Origin: Prorocentrum cordatum
Taxonomy: Eukaryota > Sar > Dinophyceae > Prorocentrales > Prorocentraceae
Assembly (NCBI GenBank): GCA_963575745.1
Contig: CAUYUJ010015019.1
Span: 236,573-300,572, forward strand
DNA: 64,000 nt
Direction of reading: 5' to 3'
The notes beneath the pieces were generated by a model. The model searched no databases, was not told where the DNA came from, and was given only the letters and a program-made list of their open reading frames with translations. Shown in pieces: positions 52,859-62,849 of the stretch (its first letter is position 1; every line of letters starts with the position of its first letter). The translations under genes were made by a program, and so were the position numbers.

Positions 52859-53182
52859 AACATTATTTATTCTAAAGAATAATTATTGTTGGGACCCCTG
52901 GTGCGCGGCCCCCTCGCCGCGCCTAGGCCGCAGCCACATTTTCATCATTTTCGTGAGGAAGTCTCAGGCAAAACGTGGGTGTCCGGATCCGGTTGTTTTG
53001 TTGTCCCCCGTTTTCCCTTGCAAAAAACACTATAAAATGAAATTTCTTGTTCTAACATAACCAAACTTCAAGAATCCTTTGCAACAAATGACACGAAGTG
53101 CACACTCGCGCGCGCAAGATGAAATCCTTCCAAAACCTTAGTTTTCGTAGCGATTTTAACATAAAAACATGAAAAACCCAAT

Positions 53183-53237
<55 letters not shown>

Positions 53238-53665
53238 AGTTCAAAAATTCATCTTGCGCGCTCTTGCGGATTTCGGAGGAAACCCAATATTTTTTCAACA
53301 TTTCTGTCAAACGGGCTCTTGCGAGCAACTTTTTCACGTGCTTCGAACTTCTGCAACAACGGTTGCGCGCATGCCAGGGCCATCATCCCTGTCAAATAAT
53401 ACCATATTGGACACATTCGTTTTTTCTTCGCGCGCGCACGCCGTCGTCGTCGGCCGCGGGGCCCTGAATAGTAGCCACGGTCGTCCGCATGCCACGAAGT
53501 GAAGTGTCCGAACGTCATAGGGCGGGAAGCTGGGTGTGGGTGGTGGCGAAGAGTCGTTTGGAAATTTGGTAGAGCTTGAACCGGCCCCCCCACAAAGTGG
53601 GGGTATTGCCCGCCTCCTATGAAAACCCTGGCACTGGTGAGAACGGAGTGTCCCCACGTGCTAGT
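52855..53665 (+). repeat. Low-GC tandem unit, copy 1
   Basis: Much AT-richer than its surroundings. Landmarks shared with 53682-54582: TATTCTAAAGAATAATTATT, GGGACCCCTGGTGCGCGGCC, TTCCCTTGCAAAAAACACT then ATAAAATG, CATTTCTGTCAAACGGGC, GGGCCATCATCCCTGTCAAA, and AGTCGTTTGGAAA at the end. It carries a T34 run followed by an A21 run (53184-53238) absent from copy 2. No conserved protein frame. Confidence 0.93.
53184..53238. repeat. T34-A21 homopolymer inverted pair
   Basis: Uninterrupted T (53184-53217) followed directly by uninterrupted A (53218-53238). Confidence 0.97.
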
Positions 53666-53681
53666 AATTGTTGTTGTTGTT

Positions 53682-54582
53682 GTTGAACATTATTAATTCT
53701 AAAGAATAATTATTGTTGGGACCCCTGGTGCACGGCCCCCCCGCCGCGCCTAGGCCGCAGCTACATTTTCATCATTTTTTCGCGAAAGCTTCAGAAAAGT
53801 GGATGGGGTCCAGATCCGGTTGTTTTGTTGTAATCCGTTTTCCCTTGCAAAAAACACTATAAAATGACATTTCTTGTTCTAATATAATCAAATTTCAAGA
53901 ATCCCTTGCAAAAAATAAGGTAAAGTGGACATTCGCGCGCGCAAGACGAAATCCTTCCAAAAGCTTAGTGTTCGGAGCGATTTTAACATAAAAACATCAA
54001 AAAACCAATGGTTTTTCAACAAAAAAATGTCAAAATCTCATCCCGCGCGCTCTTGCGGATTCGTAGGAAACCCAACACTTTTTAAACATTTCTGTCAAAC
54101 GGGCTTTTGCGAGCAACTTTTTCGAACTTCTGCGACAACGGTTGCGCACCTGCCAGGGCCATCATCCCTGTCAAATAATACCATGCGGGACACATTCGTT
54201 TTTTCTTCGCGCGCGCACGCCGAAATCTTCAAAAATCATTGGGTTTCTTCTGAATTTTAGCACCGCGCAACATAACATCATACGAACCGGTACAGGTGTC
54301 CAGTGTTGGAACAGGGGGATAAGTCGTATACTACGCTAGCTTCCACAAAATGTTACCACAACAAGTCATTGTACCCATGCGCCAGTGTAGTAGCCAAGGT
54401 CGTCCGCAGGCCACGAAGTGAAGTGTCCGAACGTCATAGGGCGGGAAGCTGGGTGTGGGTGGTGGCGAAGAGTCGTTTGGAAACTTGGTAGAGCTTGAAC
54501 CGGCCCCCCCACAAAGTGGGGGTATTGCCCGCCTCCTATGAAAACCCTGGCACTGGTGAGAACGGAGTGTCCCCAGTCTTAA
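53682..54582 (+). repeat. Low-GC tandem unit, copy 2
   Basis: Same landmarks in the same order as copy 1, with about 130 extra bases near 54225-54390 and no T/A homopolymer. Short GTT runs separate and end the two copies (53666-53684, 54586-54625). The plus-strand frame at 53925-54260 is 111 codons and partly shared with copy 1, but differences are mostly replacement changes. Confidence 0.93.
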
Positions 54583-54647
54583 ATGATTGTTGTTGTTGTT
54601 GTTATTGTTGTTGTTGTTTGTTGCTGCTTTTGTTGTTTGTTGTCGTC

Positions 54648-55006
54648 CCACCAACGCGACCCACCCCGCGACCCACCCTGCGACCCACACCGCGACCCAC
54701 CCCGCGACCCAGCCGCGACCCACCCCGAGACCCACCCCGCGACCCACCCCGCGACACACCCCGCGACCCACCCGCGACCCACCCGCGACCCACCCCACGA
54801 CCCACTCCGCAACCCACCCGCGACCCACTCGCGACCCATCCGCGACCGACCCGCGACCCACCCGCGACCCACTTCCGACCCACCCGCGACCCACCCTGCG
54901 ACCCACCCACGACCCACCCGCGACTCACCCGCGACCCAACAGCGACCCACCCGCGACCCACCCGCGACCCATTTGCGACCCACCAGCGACCCAACCGCGA
55001 CCTACC
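54648..55006 (+). repeat. 10-11-bp CGACCCACCC minisatellite
   Basis: About 33 units of GCGACCCACCC or GCGACCCACC with CCGCGACC and CACGACC variants. Open in all plus-strand frames as Pro/Thr/Arg-rich and on the minus strand as Gly/Val/Ser-rich frames. Confidence 0.96.
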
Positions 55007-55202
55007 CACATTGGTTTAACGAAAAATCGGCGCCAGCGGCGGGCTTTTTGGATAATGTGTGAAACTGTGGCTCCTGCGGCGAGCTTCTCCAAGGACTCGC
55101 AAACTGCCGACGTCCCCACCGCCCCCTCACTCTTATCCGCATCTGCGGGGTGCTAAGTACTCCCAGCTGCAATGTCCCAGCGGATGACCGCGGGCAACGC
55201 GT

Positions 55203-55455
55203 CCCCCTTCTCCTCCTCCTCCCTGTCCTCCTCATCAGCCTCCTCCTCCACGGGCACCTGCTCCTGCACCGTCCTGAAACACGACCACCCCTGAATCTCC
55301 CTCCCCATCGTCGTCGCCCTCCTCCTCCTCTTCCTGCCTCTCCTCCTCCTCCTCCTCCTCCTCCTCCTCCTCCTCCTCCTGGCCGTCCTGCCCATCCTCC
55401 TCTTCCCGCTCCCTCCCTTCCTCCCTTCCCTCTCCATCCTCCACCTTCCTCGTGC
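55203..55455. repeat. TCC pyrimidine tract
   Basis: CCTCCTCCT with CTTCC and CCATCC variants, densest at 55318-55400. Confidence 0.93.
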
Positions 55456-55604
55456 TCCTGCACCTCCTGTTCATCGGGCGGTTGCGCCCGCGGGCGGGTT
55501 GAAATGTGCTGCCTGGTTGCCGACTTATGGTAGTGGTGGTGGAAAATCGGCCTTCCATTCAGTGCAGTTCAAGTCAGTTCAGCTGGTCAGCTCCGCCGAG
55601 AAGA

Positions 55605-55890
55605 AAGCCGACGCCGAGGCGAGGAGGGGGACAGAGGCCGTCGGCGTCGCCGACGTCGACGGCGACGCGGACAACGACGATGACATCGCCAACGGACGAC
55701 TCTGACAGCGACGCCGGCGACGAACGATGCCGACGAAAGAAAACGACAGACGACGACTCTGGCGCGCCGACACAGGACGACGTCGACGAACGACGACGAC
55801 GACGACGACGACGACGAACGCCGACGAACGACGACGACGCCGACGACCCAAACGCCGACGACAACAACGACGACGACGAACGACGCTCCA
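55605..55890 (+). repeat. GACG-rich repeat, copy 2, and GAC array
   Basis: GACGCCGAGGCGAGGAGGGG, CAGAGGCCGTCGGCGTCGCC, GACTCTGACAGCGACGCCGG match 52310-52470; followed by (GAC)n at 55785-55885. Confidence 0.85.
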
Positions 55891-56040
55891 ACGATGCCCA
55901 ACGGGAAATTCTGTCAACAATCGACAGCGGCCGCTGTTGGGCAGGCGACCGCTTGTCTTGACTGGACAGCGTTCGCGGCGACACCGGCAGCGAACCCCGA
56001 TCCAGAATGGGCACGAACTGCTGTCAGCCTTCGTACAGTC
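55890..56040 (+). mobile_element. MITE family I, copy 6
   Basis: GATGCCCAACGGGAAATTC, CAGCGGCCGCTGTTGGGCAG, GACAGCGTTCGCGGCGACAC and CCAGAATGGGCACGAACTG. Confidence 0.85.
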
Positions 56041-56267
56041 GAAGTTGATTGGAGAGAAGACACGCGAGAGGACACACAACCCTTCCGAGGGTCACGTTGC
56101 AATTTGCAATTGGAATGTAAAAGGCATGGGTCGCGAAGCACAGGACACAAGCGCACCCTGGATTTGGCAGGGCCGACCCTCTGATGAACCTCGATTGTGC
56201 CAATTGTTTCCGCAACCGCTTCGATCACACCGCTTGAACAGGGGCCCACCGTCCCGTCTGGCCTTCC

Positions 56268-56448
56268 TATAGGCTTACCACGACATGTTCTTAGAACCCC
56301 AAAATGTTCGAAAAACAAAACAACGTTCTTAGAACATAAACCCGATGCGGTAAAGCAAGACAGTCCCAGCCAGAAATGTTGTAAGAACACTTCGTGCAGA
56401 CCACGAGAGGTACTCAGAACACTCTCTGGTGGGCCTCTAGGCGAGCCC
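56268..56448 (+). mobile_element. Dispersed repeat L, copy 4
   Basis: CCTATAGGCTTACCACGAC, ATGTTCTTAGAACCCCAAAA, AACGTTCTTAGAACATAAAC, AGAACACTTCGTGCAGACC and GTACTCAGAACACTCTCTGG. The most complete copy. Confidence 0.85.
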
Positions 56449-56449
56449 G

Positions 56450-56935
56450 GACGCTTCGCCCCTGCTCGACTCCTCCCGCACCCGCTTCGATCACACTGGG
56501 ACGACGAGGCCCGCGCTCTGCATCTCCAGCTGCACCGGCCCCAAGACCACGTCCCTGCGCGCCTCCGCCGCCGCGCGGGCGGACACGGGCGGCGGACGGG
56601 CGTCAGCCAGGGGGGAACAGAAACACGCAGACACGATGAACCGTCGGCTCCGAGGCAAATATAGAGGGGATAATATGGGCTGTGGGGGGGGGGGGAAGAC
56701 GAAAATCCAGAAAATAGACCTAATCATGTGGAAAAATCCTGTTCTTCGTGCGTATCTTTTTGCGCGTCCTTGGGCCCCCTTGAGTCTGGCGGGGCGACGC
56801 CGCCGCGCGCGGCCGGGCCACGCCGCCCACTGCGGGGGGCTTCGGGAGACCTCCAGGGGCCTCCGCGGACCCACCTCGGGGGGCCTCCGCAGAGGCCCCA
56901 GGGGGCCTCCGCGGGTATGGCACGGGCGGCGACCC
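56450..56935. other. GC-rich sequence without recognisable gene
   Basis: A G run at 56683-56694 and short GGCCTCCG words near 56840-56910. No domain seen in the overlapping frames. Confidence 0.4.
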
Positions 56936-56936
56936 G

Positions 56937-56937
<1 letters not shown>

Positions 56938-56967
<30 letters not shown>

Positions 56968-57080
56968 CATAAATATATGTATATATATACATATACACAC
57001 ACATACTTTTGCATATACATATGCATACACCTATAAACATAATACAATTACACATATGCATGTCTATATATATACACATA
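56938..57080. repeat. TA/ATAC microsatellite
   Basis: (TA)n at 56940-56966 followed by degenerate ACATATACATATGCAT words. Confidence 0.93.
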
Positions 57081-57082
57081 TG

Positions 57083-57715
57083 TGAGCCGTCTCGGGGCCA
57101 TCTTGGGCCGCCTTAGGGCCATCTTGGGAGCCTCTTCGGCCGTTATGGAGCGATCTTGGGGGCTTCTTGGGCCGTCTTGGAGCGTCGGGATGCTCAAAGG
57201 CTGAAACCTAGTAGATCCGTCGGAAACGAATTGGAAAGCAATGATCATTGCCTCTTGGGGCCTTCGTGGGAGGCCTCTTGGAACTTCTTCGGCCCTCTGG
57301 GGACCTTTTGGGGGGCCTCTTGGGGCCGGGCGGGGGCCTCCTCGGGCCTCCTGAAAGCCTCTCAGGGTGAAGGCTACGATTTTCGGTTCATGTTACCCCT
57401 CTTGGCCCCCTCTTGGAATCGGGAAGCCGACAAGGCGAGGACCCCCCAAACCGTCAAAGACCTCCGAGAAACAAAACAGCCATTATTGCGACTAGGGGCC
57501 CTCTTGGGAAGCCTCTTGGAGGCTTCTTGGGGCGTCTTGGAGGCCGCTTGGGCCGTCTTGGGACCATCTTGAGCGTCTTGGAACGATCTTGAGCCGTCTC
57601 GGGACCCTCTTGGACCATCTTGGGGGCCTCCTGCTTGGAGGCCTCTTGGGGCGTCTTGGAGCCCGCTTGGGCCGTCTTGAGGCCCCCTTGGAAGCCTGGG
57701 GAAGGGGGTATCAAG
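57083..57715 (-). repeat. Degenerate CCAAG field, reverse orientation
   Basis: CTTGGGGCCGTCTTGGAGCG, CCTCTTGGGAAGCC and similar 9-12-base units: the complement of the 28.7-30.2-kb field. Weaker continuation at 57895-58010. Confidence 0.85.
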
Positions 57716-57793
57716 AAGTGTCCGCAGATAGTTGCGGAGTGGCCGACCCAGGGCCAGGAGGGGTATACATTTACATAAGATATACACCAGAAC

Positions 57794-57822
57794 CATCGCG
57801 CGCGCACTTCGCGCGCGCTCAG
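57794..57822. repeat. GCGCGCGC hairpin
   Basis: GCGCGCGCACTTCGCGCGCG: two complementary 8-base arms around ACTT/AAGT. Confidence 0.85.
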
Positions 57823-58019
57823 GTTCTAGCCCAGGCCGGGGGGGCGCTGGAAGATCTTGGACAGCGCCTCAATCACAGGCGCGTGACATAGTCGTGCCTC
57901 CTGAGGGCCTCTTGAGGACATCTTGGGTCTTCGTGGTGGCATCTGAGGGGCTTCTGGAGGGTTCTCCACGTTCCTCAATTAGCTGTTGGAGACACCTTTT
58001 TGGCTTAGAGTTTCGTGGG

Positions 58020-59090
58020 GTTCTCCGGGCAGTCGGAAAATGATGCTCTGCAGTGTGAAGCCGTCATTGGCCGCCTTGGCTGCGTGGAACCCCGACTTGG
58101 GGCCACCTGGGACCACATTGGAGCAATCCGGAAGCCTCCCGGAGGCAGTCATGATGCGCCGAGGGTATCCGCGGGGTCGCGGCCCAAGGGCTCGGCTGAC
58201 GAGGCCGCTGATGCGAATATGCTGATGCGTTCTTTGCTCACGAGGGTATCTCCCCATCGGCCTTCCTTATTCTACAGCGGAGGTAGAACCGAGCAACATC
58301 CACCCGTAAACAGTCCTGATTCACCGGCGAAAAGACCCGCATCCACCAGTAATCGCTGCAAGCACCATTAATGGGGCCAGCTCGGCAGTGCATGTCGGGA
58401 CGGTCCGTGGAAATTGGAACGCTTCGGCGCGACACGCAAGGTCAAGACACGCGAACAAGATCGACAACGCATGATGACACGCTCTCGCACCAGCTCGCGG
58501 AAACGTACCTGCACACATGTCACATCCCCAGTCAAATAGGACATGCACCAGCAACCCAGGCCATATGCGAAAAGGAACGGTGGTGAGGCTGGGCCCAGGG
58601 ACCTCCATGAGACCTGCGGGGACCTCTGAAGAGACCTCGGGAGGGGAGGGGTGCCCATGGATTGATCTTGAACGGTTTCTGAAGGCTCGACAGGAGCTGA
58701 AGTTGCGCAGAAGTTCGACTGCAGAGCTGATTTGCGCCACACATTTTCGCGCCGAAACGACGAAACATTGTTGCGTCGGCGGCTAAGCAGAGTAACGGCG
58801 CTGGCGGGCGAGCTAACTAAACGGGGGCCCCGTTGTAGCGAATTGTGCAACATCGAGTCGACGAAACATGCGTAGACGGTATGCAGAACTACGAACATCC
58901 TACGCACTTTTCTGACCCTCGGCGAGACAACCACAACTTGTGGATCTCGGGCTTCACTCAAAACGTGAAATTGGGACGGGTGGTAAGGACGCAGGACCCT
59001 TGAAGGCCGACCTTGGCATTTTTGGGCGGAGGGCGACCAATGAAAGCGGCAAAGGACGCGCCGCAGAGGCAAGGACACAAGGACACTCTA
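58020..59090. other. No recognisable gene
   Basis: Mixed composition. A minus-strand frame of 236 codons (58368-59078) and a plus frame of 118 codons show no domain I recognise. Confidence 0.4.
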
Positions 59091-59092
59091 GA

Positions 59093-59462
59093 TGAAGGCG
59101 CGCGTCCTTACTAAGCGCGTTGACCGTAAGTCCACTCTGTAGTGGACCTCCTGCTCGAAGAGTGCCCCCCTGGAGGAACGGGAGACAGCTGTACAGTGGC
59201 GGGCAGTCCACAAGAAACCTTCCACAAGGCACCCAGGGAGTCCACTGATTCTTGGTGTGGGAAGGTCACGTTCAGCATCGCAAGACCATCGAAACCCAAG
59301 AAACCCAGGGCACCCTGGAGGCCAGCAGGGTGTTTCTTGGCATGGGCCTCCACTCTAGATGAAGGTGCGCGTCCTTACTAGGCGCGCTGATTGTAAGTCC
59401 ACTCTGCAGTGGATCTCCTGCTCGAAGAGTGGCCCCCTGGAGGAACGGGAGACAACTGTATA
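59093..59462 (+). repeat. Duplicated 100-bp flank on both sides of a B element
   Basis: CTCTAGATGAAGGCGCGCGT, TAAGTCCACTCTGTAGTGG and GGAGGAACGGGAGACAGCTG at 59094-59191, repeated at 59352-59460 with a handful of changes; B copy 5 lies between. Confidence 0.92.
59192..59353 (+). mobile_element. MITE family B, copy 5
   Basis: TACAGTGGCGGGCAGTCCAC left; GTTTCTTGGCATGGGCCTCC then ACT right. About 15 bases shorter than other copies (no GACCC/GGACGTC block). Confidence 0.9.
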
Positions 59463-59466
59463 TTTA

Positions 59467-59512
59467 GGTCGGGCATATGTCCCCCTACAAGCGGATTTTG
59501 GGCGAAAAATGA
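59467..59512 (+). mobile_element. MITE family C, left-end fragment
   Basis: GTCGGGCATATGTCCCCC then TACAAGCGGATTTTGGGCG. Confidence 0.82.
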
Positions 59513-59769
59513 AAAACTACCAAAACCAAGCAACAGAATCCGCCGACCCCGTCGGCGTGTGCGAGAGGCTTTCCCGTCTTCCCCACAGCGTCGTCACCTC
59601 TTCTGCTTTCCGAGGGCTCCCTACACAAGTCCACACAAAAATTAAACAACGTCGTCCTTCAGTCAAATGGAAACCCCTTCCCTTGATCCCTTCCCCGCTG
59701 GGGGGGGGGGCCCGGGGCAACTCCAGGGGGGGGTCCCCCCTCGGATACGCAGCCCCCCGCCTCTCATCC
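59513..59769. other. No recognisable gene
   Basis: Mixed sequence with a G run near 59700. No motif seen. Confidence 0.3.
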
Positions 59770-60085
59770 TCCTGCGTCCTGGGGCTCCGTTGGCCCTCCG
59801 GGGCCGTCTGCGGGCCCTTTCAGCCTTTAGGGCTCCTTGGAGACCTTTCGCAATTTTTAGACTCTCTTGGCAGCCTCTGGCGGCACTCTGGACAGCCTCT
59901 GCGGGCGCTTTCGGACCTCGCTTGACGCCGTCTTGGAACCCTCTCGGGCCACTTGAGGGCGCTCTTTGCCTATCTTGGCACTCTCTGAAGCCGTTCCCGA
60001 ACTCTGGAGGAGGCCTCTTGAGCTGTCTTCGGGACGACCTTGCAGGCATCTGGCGCCGTCTTCGAGCCATCTGAGGGCGTCTTAG
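59770..60085 (-). repeat. Degenerate CTTGG/CTCTGG field
   Basis: TCTTGGCAGCCTCTGG and CGTCTTGGAACCCTCTCGG words; same type as 57.1-57.7 kb but more diverged. Confidence 0.6.
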
Positions 60086-60164
60086 ACGCCTCTACCTCCA
60101 TTGTCTTCGTCGTCGCTGCCTACAGGGTCGGCGGCATCGGCCGTAAGGGCTTCGCAATAGTCAA

Positions 60165-60230
60165 ACGAATACTAAAAAATCGTCCCCGTACTATTTCTTA
60201 CTATTTCCGAATATTCCTCCTGTACAGGGA
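60165..60230 (+). mobile_element. MITE family C, right-end fragment
   Basis: AAAAAATCGTCCCCGTACTA and CCGAATATTCCTCCTGTACA then GGGA, cut by a B right end. Confidence 0.8.
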
Positions 60231-60263
60231 CAGGGTGTTTCTTGGCATGGGTCTCCACTGTAC
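60231..60263 (+). mobile_element. MITE family B, right-end fragment
   Basis: AGGGTGTTTCTTGGCATGGG then TCTCCACTGTA, joined directly to a C right end. Confidence 0.88.
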
Positions 60264-60401
60264 ATCGTGCGCCACACTCGGGCCATCGGGGCTCTCCACG
60301 ACGGTCCCCTCGCGGCCGTCCAAAAGAGCAGCTCGGGGGCCTCGGACAGGAGCCCGCGGTGATGCAAGTCTTGGGGGGTCGCTTCCTGGGGGAGGCGATG
60401 C

Positions 60402-60558
60402 CCATCGGTCGTCAGAAGCGGGCACAAACATGAAGCAAGAAGGCGTTGAACGTAGATTGGGTTCCGTCCGCCCCCTTGGGAGGACGGAAAAGGTGAAACC
60501 ACTCGAACACTGACCTAGGAAGGCGCTTAAAGTAGATTGGAATCTGGGACTCCAAAAT
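60402..60558 (+). mobile_element. MITE family D, copy 3 (right tip missing)
   Basis: CATCGGTCGTCAGAAGCGGG, AAGGCGTTGAACGTAGATTG and AAGGCGCTTAAAGTAGATTG. Confidence 0.88.
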
Positions 60559-60759
60559 CTGCCGACCCTGTCGGCGTGAGACAGATCCTGTTCCGTCGCC
60601 ATCGCAGTCGCTGCCGTCGCGTCGCCATCGCCATCACGTCCCCTCCGTCCCCTGAGTCCGTCGCCGCTCCCCCCCTTTCCTTGGGCCATCGTCCTCAAGC
60701 ACGCCAGGCAAAGCGAAATACACCAGCCCATCCACAGTGAAGTGAAGCAACGCTGTCAC

Positions 60760-61390
60760 TGAGTCGTAGGGAAGCCCCTTCCCTTTTGATCCCTTCCCCG
60801 CAGAAGGGGGTGGGGGGTGGGGGTCCCGCGGTGTGGCCCCGGAGGGGTCCCGGGGGGGGCTCCCGGGGGGTGCTCCCTGCAGGGTGGTCCCGGGTCAGAA
60901 CACCACTTTCCCGGCCCGCCCTCTCCCTCCCATTTCCGTCGAGGGCCGAAGCCTTTCGGGTCGGCGGCCTCGGCCCTCTGCTGGGCCCTCAAGAGCCCCA
61001 TTTGAGAGCCCTGAAGTGCCCCCCTCCATGATTTTGGCCCCCCCATCACGCGACGTCCAGCAGTCCTTCCAAGGGCAGACTCGGGCTCTTGGAAACAGCG
61101 CAGGCACCCCACTCACGGTAATTACGAGGCATCTGCCGACCCACCCCGTGCAAGACCGGGCCCACTCAGTCTCCTGCCTCTCACAGTCCTTGCAGACCTA
61201 CAACTCGAGCCAGTCCACGCTTTTCTTCTCGGAGGGGGAGGGGGGAGGGACGGGGAAGGAAGGGAGGGTATGATGCTGAGGGGTGAACATGTACGAGGGG
61301 CCCGGCGACCGAGTCAGCTATCATGGCGGATCCTGGGGCCACAAAAACAAAAAAACAAAACACAACAAAAAAAGCATGCAAGAGGAAAGG
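60760..61390. other. No recognisable gene
   Basis: G/C-run-rich up to 60890, then mixed. No shared repeat or domain recognised. Confidence 0.4.
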
Positions 61391-61392
61391 GG

Positions 61393-61460
61393 GGAGAGAG
61401 AGAGAGAGAGAGAGAATAAAAAAGAGATAGAGAGAGAGAGAGAGAGAGAGCGAGCGCGCA
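61393..61460. repeat. (GA)n microsatellite
   Basis: Two GAGAGA runs separated by ATAAAAAAGAGATA, followed by an A run. Confidence 0.95.
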
Positions 61461-61479
61461 AAAAAAAAACACAATGCAC

Positions 61480-61865
61480 CAAACTTCAGCAACGTTCAAG
61501 CCGTAGTCACGACGGCGGTACGATGCACGCGACCCGGCAGCGGAATTTCGGGCTCCCCAGACTCCAGGTGACCGCCAACCGTGCAGCGCACGTCGAACCC
61601 CATCCCAGGCTTCGTGGTGTCTTCGAATGGACCAGAAATTTGGGGCCCAACCCTGGAACTGATGGGGGGCGCCCATCCTCGATAGGGGTGCATCCGAATA
61701 GCCCCTTCGGGGTTTATCCCAGGAGTTCTCGACTTCCCCGAGCGGCCGAACTTTTCGGGCGGAACCCGGGGGCAAGGAGAAAATCGTTTGTCTGCGCAGG
61801 CAGACAGCAGCGACGGCCGCGACGAGGACGGCGACGGAGGCGGCGGCCCCGAACAAGAATCGGGA
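61480..61865. other. No recognisable gene
   Basis: Mixed GC-rich sequence leading up to element T copy 2. Confidence 0.35.
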
Positions 61866-61871
61866 GCGGCT

Positions 61872-62042
61872 AAGAGGGGGGTGTCCAAGAGGGGGGGGGG
61901 TGCAAATCATGACCGGCGGCATGTGCGCGGCCCAGCGGGGGGGCCTGGGACGTAATAAAACAAGAAGAGGCGCCACGAAATCTGGGGAAATATGGAGGCC
62001 CACGCCATGATATCCACCCCCCCCTAGTCATCACCCCCCTCT
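61872..62042 (+). mobile_element. Inverted-repeat element T, copy 2
   Basis: GAGGGGGGTGTCCAAGAGGG left; CCCCCCCTAGTCATCACCCC right. GGCGGCATGTGCGCGGCCC and AAGAAGAGGCGCCACGAAAT inside, as in copy 1. Confidence 0.88.
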
Positions 62043-62282
62043 TTTCCGCCCCCGAACGAAGACGCGGCGACAAAGAGCAGCGGAACACCGGTGTTGCATC
62101 TTCGGGGGACCTTGTCTGCCCCGTCGCGCCGCGATCCACGTCGAGTCGGTGTCGAACTCGCGTCGGAGCCGCGCCAAATCCGCGCCGAGGCCGCATGGGG
62201 CCCGCGCCGAGCAACGAGAGAAGACACCGACCGTCGACCTCGAGGACGAGCGAGGTCCCCCCAAGCTGCAGCGTAAGAATCA

Positions 62283-62486
62283 GGGGGACGTAAGACCTGG
62301 GTACAGGGGACTCGGAAATCCCAGACGAGGTCGTTCAAAAAAATGACGAGGCCGAGCCTGCATTTTGACGAGGCCTCCCGCTGCAGACATCCCACGAAAC
62401 TCCTCCTCGACAAAATCCGAGGCGCGGTCGTCAAAGAACGATGGCGAACCCGAGTCCTGGCAAACCCGGGTCTTACGCTCCCCCGA
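62283..62486 (+). mobile_element. MITE family F, copy 4 (complete)
   Basis: GGGGGACGTAAGACCTGGG left; CCCGGGTCTTACGCTCCCCC right. About 96% identical to 6390-6592. Confidence 0.93.
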
Positions 62487-62640
62487 AAGAAGACGACCGC
62501 CCGGCCCGCGCGCCTTGAGGCTGATCTTGACGCCCGGCCCCGCCACGTCCGCGGCGCGCGCCCGGAACGTCAGGGTGTCGCTGAACCGCCACGGGCACTC
62601 GCGCCTCGGCCAGCCGGGGAGGTCTCCAGAGGCGAGGATC

Positions 62641-62843
62641 GGCGGCGGCGCGAGGGGAGGGGGGGGAATGAGGCGGAGAGGGCCCTGCGAGAAGGAGGCG
62701 GGACTTCCCAGGAAGCCTCGCGCCTCCTGAGGCGCCTCCTGTGTCTCCCGGGAGGGCTCCGGAGACTCCTCGGAAGTCGCCTGCGTCTTCCGGGCCTTCT
62801 GAGAAGGCCTTCTGCTTCTCACTTCCCCCTGGACTCGCCGCCG
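62641..62843. mobile_element. Foldback family R, copy 5
   Basis: GGCGGCGGCGCGAGGGGAGG left; CTTCTCACTTCCCCCTGG then ACTCGCCGCCGA right. GGCGCCTCC/GGAGGCG and GGCCTTCTGAGAAGGCC words inside. Confidence 0.88.
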
Positions 62844-62849
62844 AAATGA

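Noticed and set aside
53584-53606. Bacterial-type terminator hairpin (C-run, loop, G-run)
   Set aside because: The hairpin is present in both low-GC copies but has no T tail or gene upstream, and the window is not prokaryotic in character.
53254-54260. A shared protein frame in the two low-GC tandem copies, including an in-frame 9-base difference
   Set aside because: By eye the differences between copies are mostly amino-acid-changing (about eight to one silent), copy 1 has a stop and a homopolymer insertion in the upstream part, and no domain is recognised.
54579-55156. Pro/Thr/Arg-rich and Gly/Ser/Val-rich frames of 130-190 codons
   Set aside because: Produced by the 10-11-bp CGACCCACCC minisatellite in all registers.
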